The notes: generated from the sequence alone by a model not told the origin. Positions 23,724 through 32,485 are shown, counted from the stretch's first letter. The stretch: 64,000 bases of DNA from WHSW01 sp963777775 (GCA_963777775.1 CAVZRL010000009.1:434001-498000), one strand, 5' to 3'. Numbers and translations: made by a program.

Positions 23724-24080
23724 ATGAACGTCAATCGCAGGTGGGTCGCAATCGGCGCGGCGGTCGCGGTGCTCGCGGCCGGCGGGGCCGGGATCGCGTA
23801 CGCCGTTGGCGGCGGCGAGTCCGAGGAGTCGGTCAGTGGCCCTGACGCCGAGCGGGCGAAGAGTGCCGCGCTCGACGCGGTCGGCGGCGGCACGGTCTCG
23901 GAGGTCGAATACCAGGAGTCCGGTGACGCCGGCGTCTACGAGGTCGAGGTCACTCGCCCGGATGGGTCGCAGGTCGAGGTCCACATCGACGGCAGCTTCG
24001 ACTCGGTCGGGACCGCGGCCGACGACGACAGCGGCACCGGCGAGGACGACGACGCGGGCGAGGACGAGGCTACGGAGTAG
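23724..24080 (+). CDS. PepSY-domain membrane-anchored protein
   Basis: A 118-residue protein. Residues about 6-26 (RWVAIGAAVAVLAAGGAGIAYAV) are a signal anchor or uncleaved signal peptide. A single PepSY domain follows, with AKSAALDAVGGGTVSEVEY and GVYEVEVTRPDGSQVEVHIDG, then a strongly acidic Asp/Glu tail. PepSY domains occur in protease-inhibitory or envelope-stress proteins, and small PepSY genes are often beside two-component systems. The start is fixed by GAAGGAGGAACCG before the ATG. It converges with, and overlaps by 11 bases, the histidine kinase gene. TCTCATC-type repeats upstream suggest that this kinase's partner regulator controls it, giving a possible feedback loop. That is inference. 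Confidence 0.85.
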   Translation: MNVNRRWVAIGAAVAVLAAGGAGIAYAVGGGESEESVSGPDAERAKSAALDAVGGGTVSEVEYQESGDAGVYEVEVTRPDGSQVEVHIDGSFDSVGTAADDDSGTGEDDDAGEDEATE

Positions 24081-25446
24081 CTCCCGGCTCGGGAAGCTCG
24101 ACCCGCAGGGTCGCGGGGGCGCCGGCGCGGACGACCCCGACGTCCCCGCCGTGCGCTCGGGCGATCGCGCGCACTATCGAGAGCCCGAGGCCGGCTCCGC
24201 CGGCGGTTCGTCCCTCGTCGCCGCGGGTGAAGCGCTCGAACGCGACCTCCTCGAAGCCGACAGGGAATCCGCCGCCCGCGTCGCTGACCTCGATCCGAAG
24301 CGCGCCGCCGTTCGAGCGCGCGGCGAGGCGGACTTCGCCGGCGCCGTGGCGCAGCGCGTTGTCGATCAGGTTGCCGAGCGCCTGCTCGACCCGGAGCAGG
24401 TCGAGCCGTGCGGTCAGCGCCGGCGGAGCATCGACGACGATCGTCCGTCCGGCGTCGGCGGCGCGGGTCGAGAAGCGTGCCGCGACGCGCTCGAGCAACT
24501 CGCGGACCTCGACGGGCTCGCGCTTGATCGGCAACCGGCCCTGGTCGGCGCGGGCGATCACCAGCAGGTCCTCGGCCAGGTGCGAGAGCCGGTCGACCTC
24601 GTCGCTGGCGGAGAGGATCGCCTCGCGCAGCTCCTCGAGGCTTCGCTCGGGCAACCGGGCGAGGTCGAGCTCGGCGCGCAGGATCGCCAGTGGCGTCCGC
24701 AGCTCGTGGCTCGCGTCGGCGACGAAGACCCGCTCGCGCGCCAGCGATTCCTCGATCCGGTCCAACATCGAGTTCAGCGTCTCGGCGAGGCGGCGCAGCT
24801 CGTCGTCGGCCGGCGGCAGCCCGAGGCGCTCGCCGTCGCGATCGAGCGTGATCTCCGCCGCGCGGCGGCGCAGCGCCTCGACCGGAGCCAATGCGCGCGT
24901 GGCGAGTAGGAACCCCAGTCCACCGGCCAGCGCCAGCGCCAGCGGCGCCCCGATCAGGAACGCGCCCGCGATCCCGGCGAGCGCCTCGCGCCGGTCGTCG
25001 GTCGATGACCCGGCGACCACGATCACCGGACCCGCGGGCGAGTCCGCGGGTGCCGCCAGCACCGCGGCATCGCCCTCGATCCCGGCCACCTTCGTCCCGT
25101 CGATTAGCGCGGGCTCGCCCGCCGCCTGCCTGAGCATCTCGCTGCTGACCGCGGCGCCGACGTCGGGCCCCAAGCTCGAGGCCAGGACCTCGCCGTCGGG
25201 TGCGAGCACCTGTGAGAAACCCTCCTCGCCCTCGAACAGGCCTCCGGTCAGCTTCGGCTCCGCGTCGGCGGCAACCACGGCTCGCAGGTCCGCGACGCGG
25301 GCGTTGAGCCCGTCCTCGAGCACCCCCGTCAGCTCGCTCGAGGTGCGCAGGTAGACGAACAGCCCGGCGAGGGCGAGGACCAGCGCCAGCGCGGCGACGA
25401 AGGCGGCGGTCAGGCGGGCGCGGATCGAGAGCCGCGAGAGACTCAC
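24070..25446 (-). CDS. Sensor histidine kinase of an OmpR-type two-component system
   Basis: A 458-residue membrane kinase. Transmembrane segments lie at about 11-33 and 156-182, enclosing an extracytoplasmic sensor domain of about 120 residues. A HAMP linker (ALAPVEALRRRAAEI) follows, then the dimerisation and phosphoacceptor helix with His247 in DASHELRTPLAILRAE, and the catalytic domain with N-box NLIDNALRHGAG and G-boxes SDAGGGFP and GGAGLGLSIV. The GTG start overlaps the regulator stop by 4 bases, so the two proteins are made together. The signal is unknown. Adjacent exported proteins suggest an envelope cue. Confidence 0.95.
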   Translation of the reverse strand: MSLSRLSIRARLTAAFVAALALVLALAGLFVYLRTSSELTGVLEDGLNARVADLRAVVAADAEPKLTGGLFEGEEGFSQVLAPDGEVLASSLGPDVGAAVSSEMLRQAAGEPALIDGTKVAGIEGDAAVLAAPADSPAGPVIVVAGSSTDDRREALAGIAGAFLIGAPLALALAGGLGFLLATRALAPVEALRRRAAEITLDRDGERLGLPPADDELRRLAETLNSMLDRIEESLARERVFVADASHELRTPLAILRAELDLARLPERSLEELREAILSASDEVDRLSHLAEDLLVIARADQGRLPIKREPVEVRELLERVAARFSTRAADAGRTIVVDAPPALTARLDLLRVEQALGNLIDNALRHGAGEVRLAARSNGGALRIEVSDAGGGFPVGFEEVAFERFTRGDEGRTAGGAGLGLSIVRAIARAHGGDVGVVRAGAPATLRVELPEPGATP

Positions 25447-26117
25447 GGCTGGGCGCGCAGCCGATAGCCGACCCCGCGCACCGTCTCGATCGTGTCGGTG
25501 CCGAAGGGACGGTCGATCTTCTCGCGCAGGTAGCGAACGTAGACATCGACGATGTTGGAGCGGTTCTCATACTCGTAGTCCCAGGCGTGCTCGAGCAGCT
25601 GCAGACGCGAGAGGACCTCGCCCGGCCGTCGCATGAACGCCTCGAGGAGCGCGAACTCCTTCGCCGATAGCGCGATCTCGGTCCTGCCACGAGTGACCGA
25701 GTGGGTGGCCGGGTCGAGCCGCAGATCGCCCGCCTCGAGCACCACCGGCTGCTCGATCGGCCCGCGCCGGACCAGCGCCCGCAGCCGGGCGAGCAGCTCG
25801 GCGAACGAGAACGGCTTGACCAGGTAGTCGTCGGCACCGTGGTCGAGGCCGGCGACCCGGTCCTCGACTGCGTCGCGCGCGGTCAGCATCAGGACCGGCG
25901 CCCAGACGCCGTCGTCACGCAGCTTGCGGCAGGTCTCGAAGCCGTCGATCCCCGGCAGCATCACATCGAGCACGATCGCGTCGAACTCGGTCGAGCCGGC
26001 CATCCAGAGCGCGTCCTCGCCGCGCTCGGCGACGTCGGCCGCGATCCCCTGTTCGCGAAGGCCACGGCGGATCAGCGCCGCCATCTTTGGCTCGTCCTCG
26101 ACGACCAGGATTCTCAT
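25443..26117 (-). CDS. OmpR-family response regulator
   Basis: A 224-residue regulator with a receiver domain (MRILVVEDEP, acidic pocket at 7-9, phosphoacceptor Asp51 in IVLDVMLPG, Thr79, Lys101 in YLVKPF) and a C-terminal winged helix (VTRGRTEIALSAKEFALLEAF, ILDV-type recognition region ENRSNIVDVYVRYLREKID). ATG at 26117 is the family start, although the same frame stays open upstream through the broken serine hydrolase gene. Two ATGAGAG units 11 bases apart lie 23-40 bases before the start, consistent with autoregulation. Its likely regulon includes the PepSY gene and both secreted paralogues, which carry the same repeats. Confidence 0.94.
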   Translation of the reverse strand: MRILVVEDEPKMAALIRRGLREQGIAADVAERGEDALWMAGSTEFDAIVLDVMLPGIDGFETCRKLRDDGVWAPVLMLTARDAVEDRVAGLDHGADDYLVKPFSFAELLARLRALVRRGPIEQPVVLEAGDLRLDPATHSVTRGRTEIALSAKEFALLEAFMRRPGEVLSRLQLLEHAWDYEYENRSNIVDVYVRYLREKIDRPFGTDTIETVRGVGYRLRAQP

Positions 26118-27151
26118 GCAGGCAGGCTCCCGGAGAAGTATGAGAGCGAGATGAGAGGATCTCAGGCTGCGGCCGGCAGGGGACCGCAAGGGCTGATCGC
26201 CGGCCAGCAGGCGCCGCGCGACCCCCCGCACGGTCCTGATCGCATACGGCTGCGAAGGCTGTCCGTCGGTCAGGACCGCGATTGCCAGGCTCTGCCCGTC
26301 ACGTCGCAGCTCGGCCGCCTGGTGGACCAGCGACCCGCGCTCGGTCTCTCGCCAGCCGCCCTTGAAGCGGACCGCCCAGCGCTCGCCGGCGGCATCCGGG
26401 ATACCCCAGCTCTGCTCGGAGATAACCGAGCCGAGCAGCCCGAGCGCGAACTCGCGCTCGGGCCCGGCCATCACCGCGTCGAGGCGGGCAAACAACCGCG
26501 CCATGTCCGCCGCCGTGATCTGGGCGTTCGCCCAGTAGCCGGAGACCGCGAAGCGCCGCATCCCGGCCGCCCGCGCGACCCGGTACAGCCCCGCGTCCCC
26601 GACCCGGTAGTAGATCGAGTCGGCGGCGGCGTTGTCGCTGTAGGTGATCATCGCCCGCAGCGTCTGCTCGGTGCTCGGATCGAGCCCGAGACCCTGGTCG
26701 GCGAGGCGATCGAGCTCGGCTGCCAGCAGCATCGCCTTGACGACGCTCGCGGACACGTAGCGCCTCCCCTCGTGGCGGCCGCGAAGCCGGCCGGCGGTAT
26801 CGACGACCGCGATCGAGACCACCCCGCCCCGCTCGCGCGCATAGGCCCAGGCGCGTCGCAGCCCCGAGGCGGTCGGGAGCTTGCCGGGAGCATCGGTCGG
26901 CTGGGGCTCGAGTGCGATCCGCTGTCCTGGACGGTCCGCACGCCGGGGGCCGCGGACCCACCGCCACTGCTCGCGAGGGCGACCACGGCCAGGATCGCGG
27001 CACCGACAGACGCTGCGAGCGCGGCTACGCGCAACAGGGTTCGCGAGAGGGGCGGCCGGCGCAGGCGGCTTCCACGTCGGGCCAGCGAGCGCTCCAGGCT
27101 TCGCGCCCAACGCTCCTGCTCGGCGCCCTCCGACTGGCGCTCATCCGTCAC
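26118..27151 (-). pseudogene. Beta-lactamase-like serine hydrolase, frame-broken
   Basis: The N-terminal part (MTDERQSEGAEQERWARSLE, then a transmembrane anchor LLRVAALAASVGAAILAVVAL) is in one frame. From about 26925 the family sequence continues in another frame: GLRRAWAYARERGGVVSIAVVD, catalytic SVVK in SASVVKAMLL, SDN in ITYSDNAAADS, and a KGG triad in AVRFKGGW. These are the three active-site motifs of class A beta-lactamase-type hydrolases, here membrane-anchored and facing outward. A single-base loss near 26895-26930 would explain the shift. The second frame has no stop before the response-regulator ATG, so a long fused frame appears; I treat that as accidental. The true C-terminus probably lies near 26160-26200. 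Confidence 0.72.
26140..26157 (-). promoter_or_regulatory. 11-base-period CTCTCAT direct repeat upstream of the response regulator
   Basis: Top-strand ATGAGAG at 26140 and an identical ATGAGAG at 26151 are exactly 11 bases apart. On the regulator strand they read CTCTCATCTCG then CTCTCAT. This is the best-conserved two-unit copy of the motif and is placed for autoregulation. A possible -10 (CATACT) overlaps the proximal unit. Confidence 0.65.
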
Positions 27152-27253
27152 TCGGGCCAAAACATAGAACCGGACCTCCAGTCGAGGTGCTACGGCATCG
27201 TGAATTACGGCGGCGGCGAGCGCTATTTGCGCGAATCCGAGGGCTCGCCCATC

Positions 27254-27989
27254 TCACAGCGAGTGCTTGGCGACGATCCTTTCCAGGATGTCGGCGGCGT
27301 TGCAGCAGCGGTCGATCGCCTCCTCGATCGCCGCCAGCACGTCCTTCCAGCGGATGATCAGCATCGGGTCGATGCCGCCGTCGAAGAGGGCCGCCACGGC
27401 GTCCCGGTAGATCCGGTCCCCCTCCTTCTCGCGGCTTCGCACCGCCTGCAGATGGGGATCGATCAGGAGCGCCGCCAAGCTGTCGCGTCCCTCGTCGCGG
27501 CTTCGCCGCCTAAGCGGACGGGGGGCGGTCTCGGCCAGCCGGCCGAGGCTCTCCAGAGCCAGCGCCAGCGGGCGCGCCGCGTCGTGCAGGACGCCCGCAA
27601 GCGCCTCCGCCTGCTCGAGCGGCGCCTCGATTCGGTACATGACCGTCTCCTCGATCGCCTCCTCGACGTCGTCGACTACATCGTGAATTGCCGCGGCGAG
27701 CGTGGAGGTCGTCGCGGTCGAACGGGCGCACCTCACCGCGGTGGAGCCCATGGACGATGCGACGTGTGAGCTCGTCGCCGCGGTGCTCGCACTCGCGGAT
27801 CTCCGCCCGGAGCTGGGAGCTGTCGTCGGGCCAGGTGGCGAACAGGCGCTCGGCGAGCTCCCCCGTCCGGCGCAGGTTCGCTCCCGCCGCCGAGAGGCAA
27901 TCGAGGACCTCCGATTGGCGCTTGGCGGCATCGACGGCGGCCCGGCGGCGAAACCGCGCCCTGCCGAATCCGCGGCTCATCGTCGCCAC
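27254..27989 (-). pseudogene. DUF47 family PhoU-like protein, frame-broken
   Basis: DUF47 proteins are all-helical PhoU relatives usually linked to phosphate transport. The first frame gives FRRRAAVDAAKRQSEVLDCL, LAERLFATWPDDSSQLRAEI and ECEHRGDELTRRIVHGLHR. From about 27700 the family sequence continues in a second frame as AAAIHDVVDDVEEAIEETV, then MYRIEAPLEQAEALAGVL, KEGDRIYRDAVAALF and RWKDVLAAIEEAIDRCCNA. Inserting one base between CACGC and CTCGCC near 27700 would join the frames as LHALAAAIHDVV. The GTG at 27989 follows GAGGAGG. It lies 31 bases after phoU at the end of the pst operon. No Pit permease gene is next to it here. Confidence 0.82.
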
Positions 27990-28020
27990 TTGATCCTCCT
28001 CGCCGGGATCTCGAATCCCG

Positions 28021-28719
28021 CTACGACGGAACCGGCGCGCTCGGGTGCGAGGCGTCCTGGAACTCTCGGAACAGGCCGGTGACGACGAACACGACCTGCT
28101 CGCCGATGTCGACGCAGTTGTCGCCGAAGCGCTCCAGCGCCCTGGCGACGAGGATCATCGTCATCGCCCACTCGCGCCGGTCGTGATCGTCGCCGATCTC
28201 GAGCGCGATTCGGAAGATCTCCTTGTTGAGGTTGTCGACCACATCGTCCTGGCGGACGAGGTCTCGGGCGAGGTCGCTGTTGCGGTCGGCAAATGCCCGC
28301 TTCGCCTGCACCGCCTGCGTCTTCACCTGCTTGCCCATCGTCACGATGTCCTTCAGGATCCGCTCGTCGGCCGGTGGCTCGTGGCCGCTGATCGGGATCA
28401 GCTTGGCCACGTTCACGCACTGATCGCCCATCCGCTCCATGTTCTTCATCACGTGCAGGAGCGCCGAGATCAGCCGCAGGTCAGTCGCCACCGGCGCCTG
28501 CGTGGCGAGCAGGGTCAGGATCGCCTGGTGGATCTCCAGGTAACGCCCGTCGATCACGTCGTCGCTCGCGATCACCAGCTCCGCCAGCTCGGTGTCCTGG
28601 TGCTCGACCGCCTCGACCGCCTTGTCGAGCTGGCCGGCGACGAGGTCCAGTCCCTCGAGCCCGCGCACCTCGAGGTTCTCGAGCTCCTCCTGGTAGTGGA
28701 TCCGGACTCCGCCGGGCAT
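28021..28719 (-). CDS. phoU: Phosphate transport system regulator PhoU
   Basis: A 232-residue cytoplasmic protein with two PhoU helical bundles. It opens with IHYQEELENLEVRGLEGLDLV and includes the conserved KNMERMGDQCVNVAKL and RALERFGDNCVDIGEQVVF metal-binding helices, one in each repeat. PhoU damps phosphate uptake and links the Pst transporter to a PhoR-type kinase. The ATG overlaps the pstB stop by one base (TGATG-type), showing translational coupling. No histidine kinase accompanies the phosphate response regulator at the operon head, so PhoU's kinase partner must be elsewhere. Confidence 0.96.
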   Translation of the reverse strand: MPGGVRIHYQEELENLEVRGLEGLDLVAGQLDKAVEAVEHQDTELAELVIASDDVIDGRYLEIHQAILTLLATQAPVATDLRLISALLHVMKNMERMGDQCVNVAKLIPISGHEPPADERILKDIVTMGKQVKTQAVQAKRAFADRNSDLARDLVRQDDVVDNLNKEIFRIALEIGDDHDRREWAMTMILVARALERFGDNCVDIGEQVVFVVTGLFREFQDASHPSAPVPS

Positions 28720-29606
28720 CAGCCGACCTTCCCGCTCACGTAGTCCTCAGTCCGCTGATCGGCCGGGTTGGTGAAGATCTTCTCCGTCTCGGCGTACTCG
28801 ACCAGCTTGCCCTGGCGGTGCTTCTCTTCAGCGTCGAGCTTGACGATCAGGAACGCCGTCATGTCCGAGACCCGCGCCGCCTGCTGCATGTTGTGGGTCA
28901 CGATCACGATCGAGTAGCGCTCCCGCAGCTCCAGCATCAAATCCTCGATCTTGCCGGTCGAGATCGGGTCGAGCGCCGAACAGGGCTCGTCCATCAGGAT
29001 CACGTCCGGGTCGACCGCGAGGCAGCGGGCGATGCAGAGCCGCTGCTGCTGGCCGCCCGACATCCCGAACGCGTTGTCGTCGAGCCGGTCCTTCGCCTCG
29101 TCCCAGAGCGCCGCGCCGTGCAGCGCCCGCTCGACGATCTCGTCCATGTCTCCGTCCATGCCGAGGATCCTGGGGCCGAAGGCGACGTTGTCGTAGACCG
29201 ACTTCGGGAACGGGTTCGGCTTCTGGAACACCATCCCGATCCGCTTCCGGACCTCGACCGGATCGACCTGGGCCGCGTAGATGTCCTCGCCGTGATACAT
29301 CACCCGCCCTTCGACGCTCGCCGAGGGGATCAGGTCGTTCATCCGGTTCAGGCACCGGATCAGGGTCGACTTGCCACAGCCCGAGGGGCCGATCAGGGCG
29401 GTGATCGTGTTCCGGTAGATGTCCATCGTCACCTCGGAGACCGCCGGCAAGCCGCCATAGGAGACGGTCACCTGCTCGAGCCCGAACACGGCCTCGCGCC
29501 TCATCGACGGCTTCGCTCCGTGCCGCGAAGCCGCTGCACGCGCGGTCGCGGCGACGTCGACTCCGAGCGCCTCCCGGGGATCTCTGATCTGCTCAGGTTC
29601 GGTCAC
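28719..29606 (-). CDS. pstB: Phosphate ABC transporter ATP-binding protein
   Basis: ATPase of the high-affinity phosphate importer, about 295 residues. Walker A is IGPSGCGKSTLIRCLNRMNDLI, the PstB-typical VFQKPNPFPKSVYDNVAFGPR follows, the signature is MSGGQQQRLCIARCLA, and Walker B is DVILMDEPCSALDPIST. GTG at 29606 is preferred because TTGGAG lies at good spacing; a TTG at 29618 is also possible. About 40 extra N-terminal residues precede the core compared with E. coli PstB. It is 22 bases after pstA and coupled to phoU. Confidence 0.95.
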   Translation of the reverse strand: MTEPEQIRDPREALGVDVAATARAAASRHGAKPSMRREAVFGLEQVTVSYGGLPAVSEVTMDIYRNTITALIGPSGCGKSTLIRCLNRMNDLIPSASVEGRVMYHGEDIYAAQVDPVEVRKRIGMVFQKPNPFPKSVYDNVAFGPRILGMDGDMDEIVERALHGAALWDEAKDRLDDNAFGMSGGQQQRLCIARCLAVDPDVILMDEPCSALDPISTGKIEDLMLELRERYSIVIVTHNMQQAARVSDMTAFLIVKLDAEEKHRQGKLVEYAETEKIFTNPADQRTEDYVSGKVG

Positions 29607-29628
29607 CGTGCGCTCCAAGGGTAATCAC

Positions 29629-30539
29629 CTACCACTTCTGCTCGTATTTGTTCCGTAGCCAGATCGCGAACGCGTTCATCGCCAACAGAATCGCCATCAG
29701 GACAATGATCGCCGCGGCCGCGAGCGCCTTGTACTCCTCACGCGGGTCCGAGATCCAGTCGAAGATCACGATCGGGAGCGCGGTCGCGGTGTCGTCGGGG
29801 CCGCTGGGGATGAAGTTGACGAAGCCGACCGCCCCGATCAGGATCAGCGGAGCGGTCTCGCCGATCGCCCGCGAGAGCGCGAGGATCACGCCCGTGGCGA
29901 TGCCCGGCACCGCCGCGGGGAGGGTCTGCTTCCAGATCGTCTGCCACTGCGTCGCACCAAGGGCCATCGAGCCCTCGCGAATCGACGGCGGCACCGCGCG
30001 GATCGCCTCCCGCCCGGCGACGATCACCACCGGCAGCACGAGCAGCGCCAGCGTCAGCCCCCCGGCCATCAGCACGTTCCCGAGGTCGAAGACGCCACGG
30101 ACCAAGAAGGCGAGGCCGAGCACGCCGTAGACGATCGAGGGGACCGCGGCAAGGTTCTGGATGTTGAGCTCGATGAAGCGATTGAGCCTGCTCTCGCGGT
30201 TCGCGTACTCCTCCAGGTAGACGGCGCTCGCTACCCCGACCGGGATCACGAACAGCGCGCAGACGAGCATCAGCCACAGCGTCCCGGCCAGGGCCGGGCC
30301 GATGCCGGAGGTCTCGGGGCTGATCCGCGACGGCACGTCGGTGAGGAAGCTGAGGCTGAGCGAGCCGACGCCCGTCGACGAAGACGTCGACGAGCAGCAG
30401 CACCAGGACCGCGATCGCGATCGCGAGGCAGGCGAGCAGGCTCGCCTTGAAGGCGAACTCGAGCCAGCGCGAGTTTCGCCCCTGAGCGAACCGACTGCGG
30501 ACCGCGATTGCCGACCGCGTCGGATGGCGGTGCGGTCAC
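29629..30539 (-). pseudogene. pstA: Phosphate ABC transporter permease PstA, two frame breaks near the N-terminus
   Basis: The 235 C-terminal residues are intact from PSRISPETSGIGPALAGTLW, with permease blocks RAVPPSIREGSMALGATQWQ and ALSRAIGETAPLILIG. The N-terminus is spread over three frames. The GTG start at 30539, overlapping the pstC stop, gives MTAPPSDAVGNRG. A second frame gives RWLEFAFKASLLACLAIAIA and VLVLLLVDVFVDG, and the third joins at GSLSLSFLTDVPSRI. Deleting one base from the CCCC at 30479-30482 and one from the CCC at 30371-30373 restores a normal 300-residue PstA. Both sites are short homopolymers, which favours sequencing error over decay. Confidence 0.85.
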
Positions 30540-31477
30540 TCGTAGACCTCGCGGTACTTGCGCACGAACCGGATCGCGACCATATTCATCACCAGGGTGA
30601 GCACGAACAGGGTCAGCCCGCAGGCGAAGATCGACTCGTAGCCGATCGTCCCGACCGGGTTGTCCCCCTTCGCGGTCGCGCCCATGAACGTGGTCACGGT
30701 CGCGTAGCCCTCGGTGGGGTTGATCCCGAAGTTGGGCTGCAGGCCGGCGGCGACGAGCACGATCATTGTCTCGCCGACCCCGCGCGAGATCCCGAGCACG
30801 ATCGACGCGACGACGCCCGAGATCGCGGCCGGGAACACAACCCGCGTGGCGACCTGGCGTTTGGTGCCGCCGAGCCCGTAGGCGCCCTCACGCAGGCCGC
30901 CGGGGACGGCGCGCATCGCATCCTCCGAGATCGAGGCGATCGTAGGCACGATCATGAACCCCATTACGACGCCGGCAGCGAGCGCGTTGAAGATCGAGAT
31001 GTTCATGTTGAGCAGGTCCTGGAGGATCGTCGGGGTGACGAAGGTGAGCGCGAAGTAGCCGAAGACCACGGTCGGCACCCCGACCAGGATCTCGAGGAAC
31101 GGCTTGACGACCTTCCGCACCCGCGGGGTCGCGTACTCGGACAGGTAGACCGCCGACCCGAGACCGACCGGGATCGCGACCAGGATCGCGATCCCGGTGA
31201 TCAGGAAGGTGCCGTTGAGGAGCTGCCAGATCCCGAACGAGGGCGGGTTGAACAGCGGCGCCCAGTCGGTGAAGGCGAAGAAGTCCGTTCCCACCTCCTG
31301 GAAGAAGGGGATCGACTCCTCGACCAGCGCGAAGACGATCCCGAGCGTGGTCAGGATCGAGATCAGCGCGGCGAGGAAGAGCAAGGCGCGGATCAGCTCC
31401 TCGCCCCAGCGACGACGAGCGACGCCGAGGGGCCGTGCCCCCGACGTCGCTCCTGCTACCTGAGTGCCGGCTTCCAC
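30536..31477 (-). CDS. pstC: Phosphate ABC transporter permease PstC
   Basis: A 313-residue inner permease subunit. Typical PstC features are the N-terminal transmembrane segment ALLFLAALISILTTLGIVFALV, the periplasmic loop with FFAFTDWAPLFNPPSFGIW, the segment VGLGSAVYLSEYATPRVRK, the IPTVVFGYFALTFVTP-type region, and the cytoplasmic EAA loop REGAYGLGGTKRQVATRVVFP. RGVGETMIVLVAAG is the conserved channel helix. The GTG start lies 33 bases after pstS with only a weak ribosome site. The stop overlaps the pstA start by 4 bases. Confidence 0.95.
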   Translation of the reverse strand: MEAGTQVAGATSGARPLGVARRRWGEELIRALLFLAALISILTTLGIVFALVEESIPFFQEVGTDFFAFTDWAPLFNPPSFGIWQLLNGTFLITGIAILVAIPVGLGSAVYLSEYATPRVRKVVKPFLEILVGVPTVVFGYFALTFVTPTILQDLLNMNISIFNALAAGVVMGFMIVPTIASISEDAMRAVPGGLREGAYGLGGTKRQVATRVVFPAAISGVVASIVLGISRGVGETMIVLVAAGLQPNFGINPTEGYATVTTFMGATAKGDNPVGTIGYESIFACGLTLFVLTLVMNMVAIRFVRKYREVYE

Positions 31478-31510
31478 TTGATCGCGTCGTCTCGGAAGCC
31501 GGCCGTCGGA

Positions 31511-32485
31511 CTAGCTGCCGAGCGCTCCCTCGGCCGCGGACTTCGCCTTCCCGGCCTGCGTTTCGTCCATCGGGACGATCAGCGCCGCCTCGGCGATCTC
31601 GCTGTAGTTGTCGACCACGTACTGCATGAACCCGGCGACCTCGGGCTTCGCGATCGCCTCGGCGGACGGGTACATGAACAGCGGACGCGAGAGCGGCGAG
31701 TACGAGCCGTCCTGGATCGTTTCCGCGCTCGGGGCGACGCAGCCCGAGCCTTCGTCAACCGAGATCAGGTTGAGCGCATCGGCGTTCTGCTCGTAATAGC
31801 TGAACCCGAAGTAGCCGAGCCCGTTCTGGTCTCCCGACACGCCCTGGACCAGCACGTTGTCGTCCTCGGAGGCCTGGTACTGCTTGCGGCTCACGCCCTC
31901 CTCACCGTTGATCACGTCGGTGAAATAGTCGAAGGTGCCGGAGTCGGTGCCCGGTCCGTAGAGACTCACCTCCGCGTCGGGAAGCGCCTCGCCGGAATCG
32001 GCGTCCTTGCCGAGCTCGCTGTAGTTGGTCACCGTGTCGTCCGCCCAAAGCTGCTTGAGCTGATCGGTGGTCAGGCAGGTGATCGCGAGGCTCGGGTTGG
32101 TGACGATGGAGATGCCGTCATTGGCGACCTGAACCTCGGTGTAGGTGACCCCGCCCTCCTTGCAGAGCTTCTCTTCCTCAGGCTCGATCGACCGCGAGGC
32201 GTCGGAGATGTCGGTCTCACCGGCACAGAACTTCTCGAACCCGCCGCTGGTGCCGGCGGCCCCGACGGTGATCTTGACGTCCGGGTTGTCCTCGCCGAAC
32301 AGCTCCGCCGCTGCCTGGGCGAACGGTTGGACGGTGCTCGAGCCGTCGATCGCGATCGTGCCCGAGAGGCCGCTGGCGCTGTCGCCGCCGCTGTCGGACG
32401 AGCTGTCGTCGTCGTCACCGCATGCGGCCAGGCCGCCGGCGAGGACGATGCTGGCGCCGAGGGCGAGCAGCCACTTCTTGGACAT
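31511..32485 (-). CDS. pstS: Phosphate-binding lipoprotein PstS
   Basis: The substrate-binding protein of the Pst system, 324 residues. The signal peptide MSKKWLLALGASIVLAGGLAAC has lipidated Cys22, followed by an Asp/Ser-rich linker. Phosphate-binding segments are IAIDGSSTVQPFAQAAAE, GAAGTSGGFEKFCAGETDISDASR and GPGTDSGTFDYFTDVI. The last is the PstS TDSGT loop. ATG at 32485 or an in-frame GTG three bases earlier may start it; GGAG lies 10-12 bases upstream. The two-unit PHO-box-like repeat at 32556-32573 is in the same orientation about 70 bases upstream. Confidence 0.95.
   Translation of the reverse strand: MSKKWLLALGASIVLAGGLAACGDDDDSSSDSGGDSASGLSGTIAIDGSSTVQPFAQAAAELFGEDNPDVKITVGAAGTSGGFEKFCAGETDISDASRSIEPEEEKLCKEGGVTYTEVQVANDGISIVTNPSLAITCLTTDQLKQLWADDTVTNYSELGKDADSGEALPDAEVSLYGPGTDSGTFDYFTDVINGEEGVSRKQYQASEDDNVLVQGVSGDQNGLGYFGFSYYEQNADALNLISVDEGSGCVAPSAETIQDGSYSPLSRPLFMYPSAEAIAKPEVAGFMQYVVDNYSEIAEAALIVPMDETQAGKAKSAAEGALGS

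Noticed and set aside
25443..27110. A 555-residue serine hydrolase/response-regulator fusion protein
   Set aside because: The regulator has its own normal ATG and a 4-base overlap with the kinase gene, the CTCTCAT operator lies inside the supposed fusion, and the hydrolase's N-terminus is in another frame. The open frame is best explained by a missing base.
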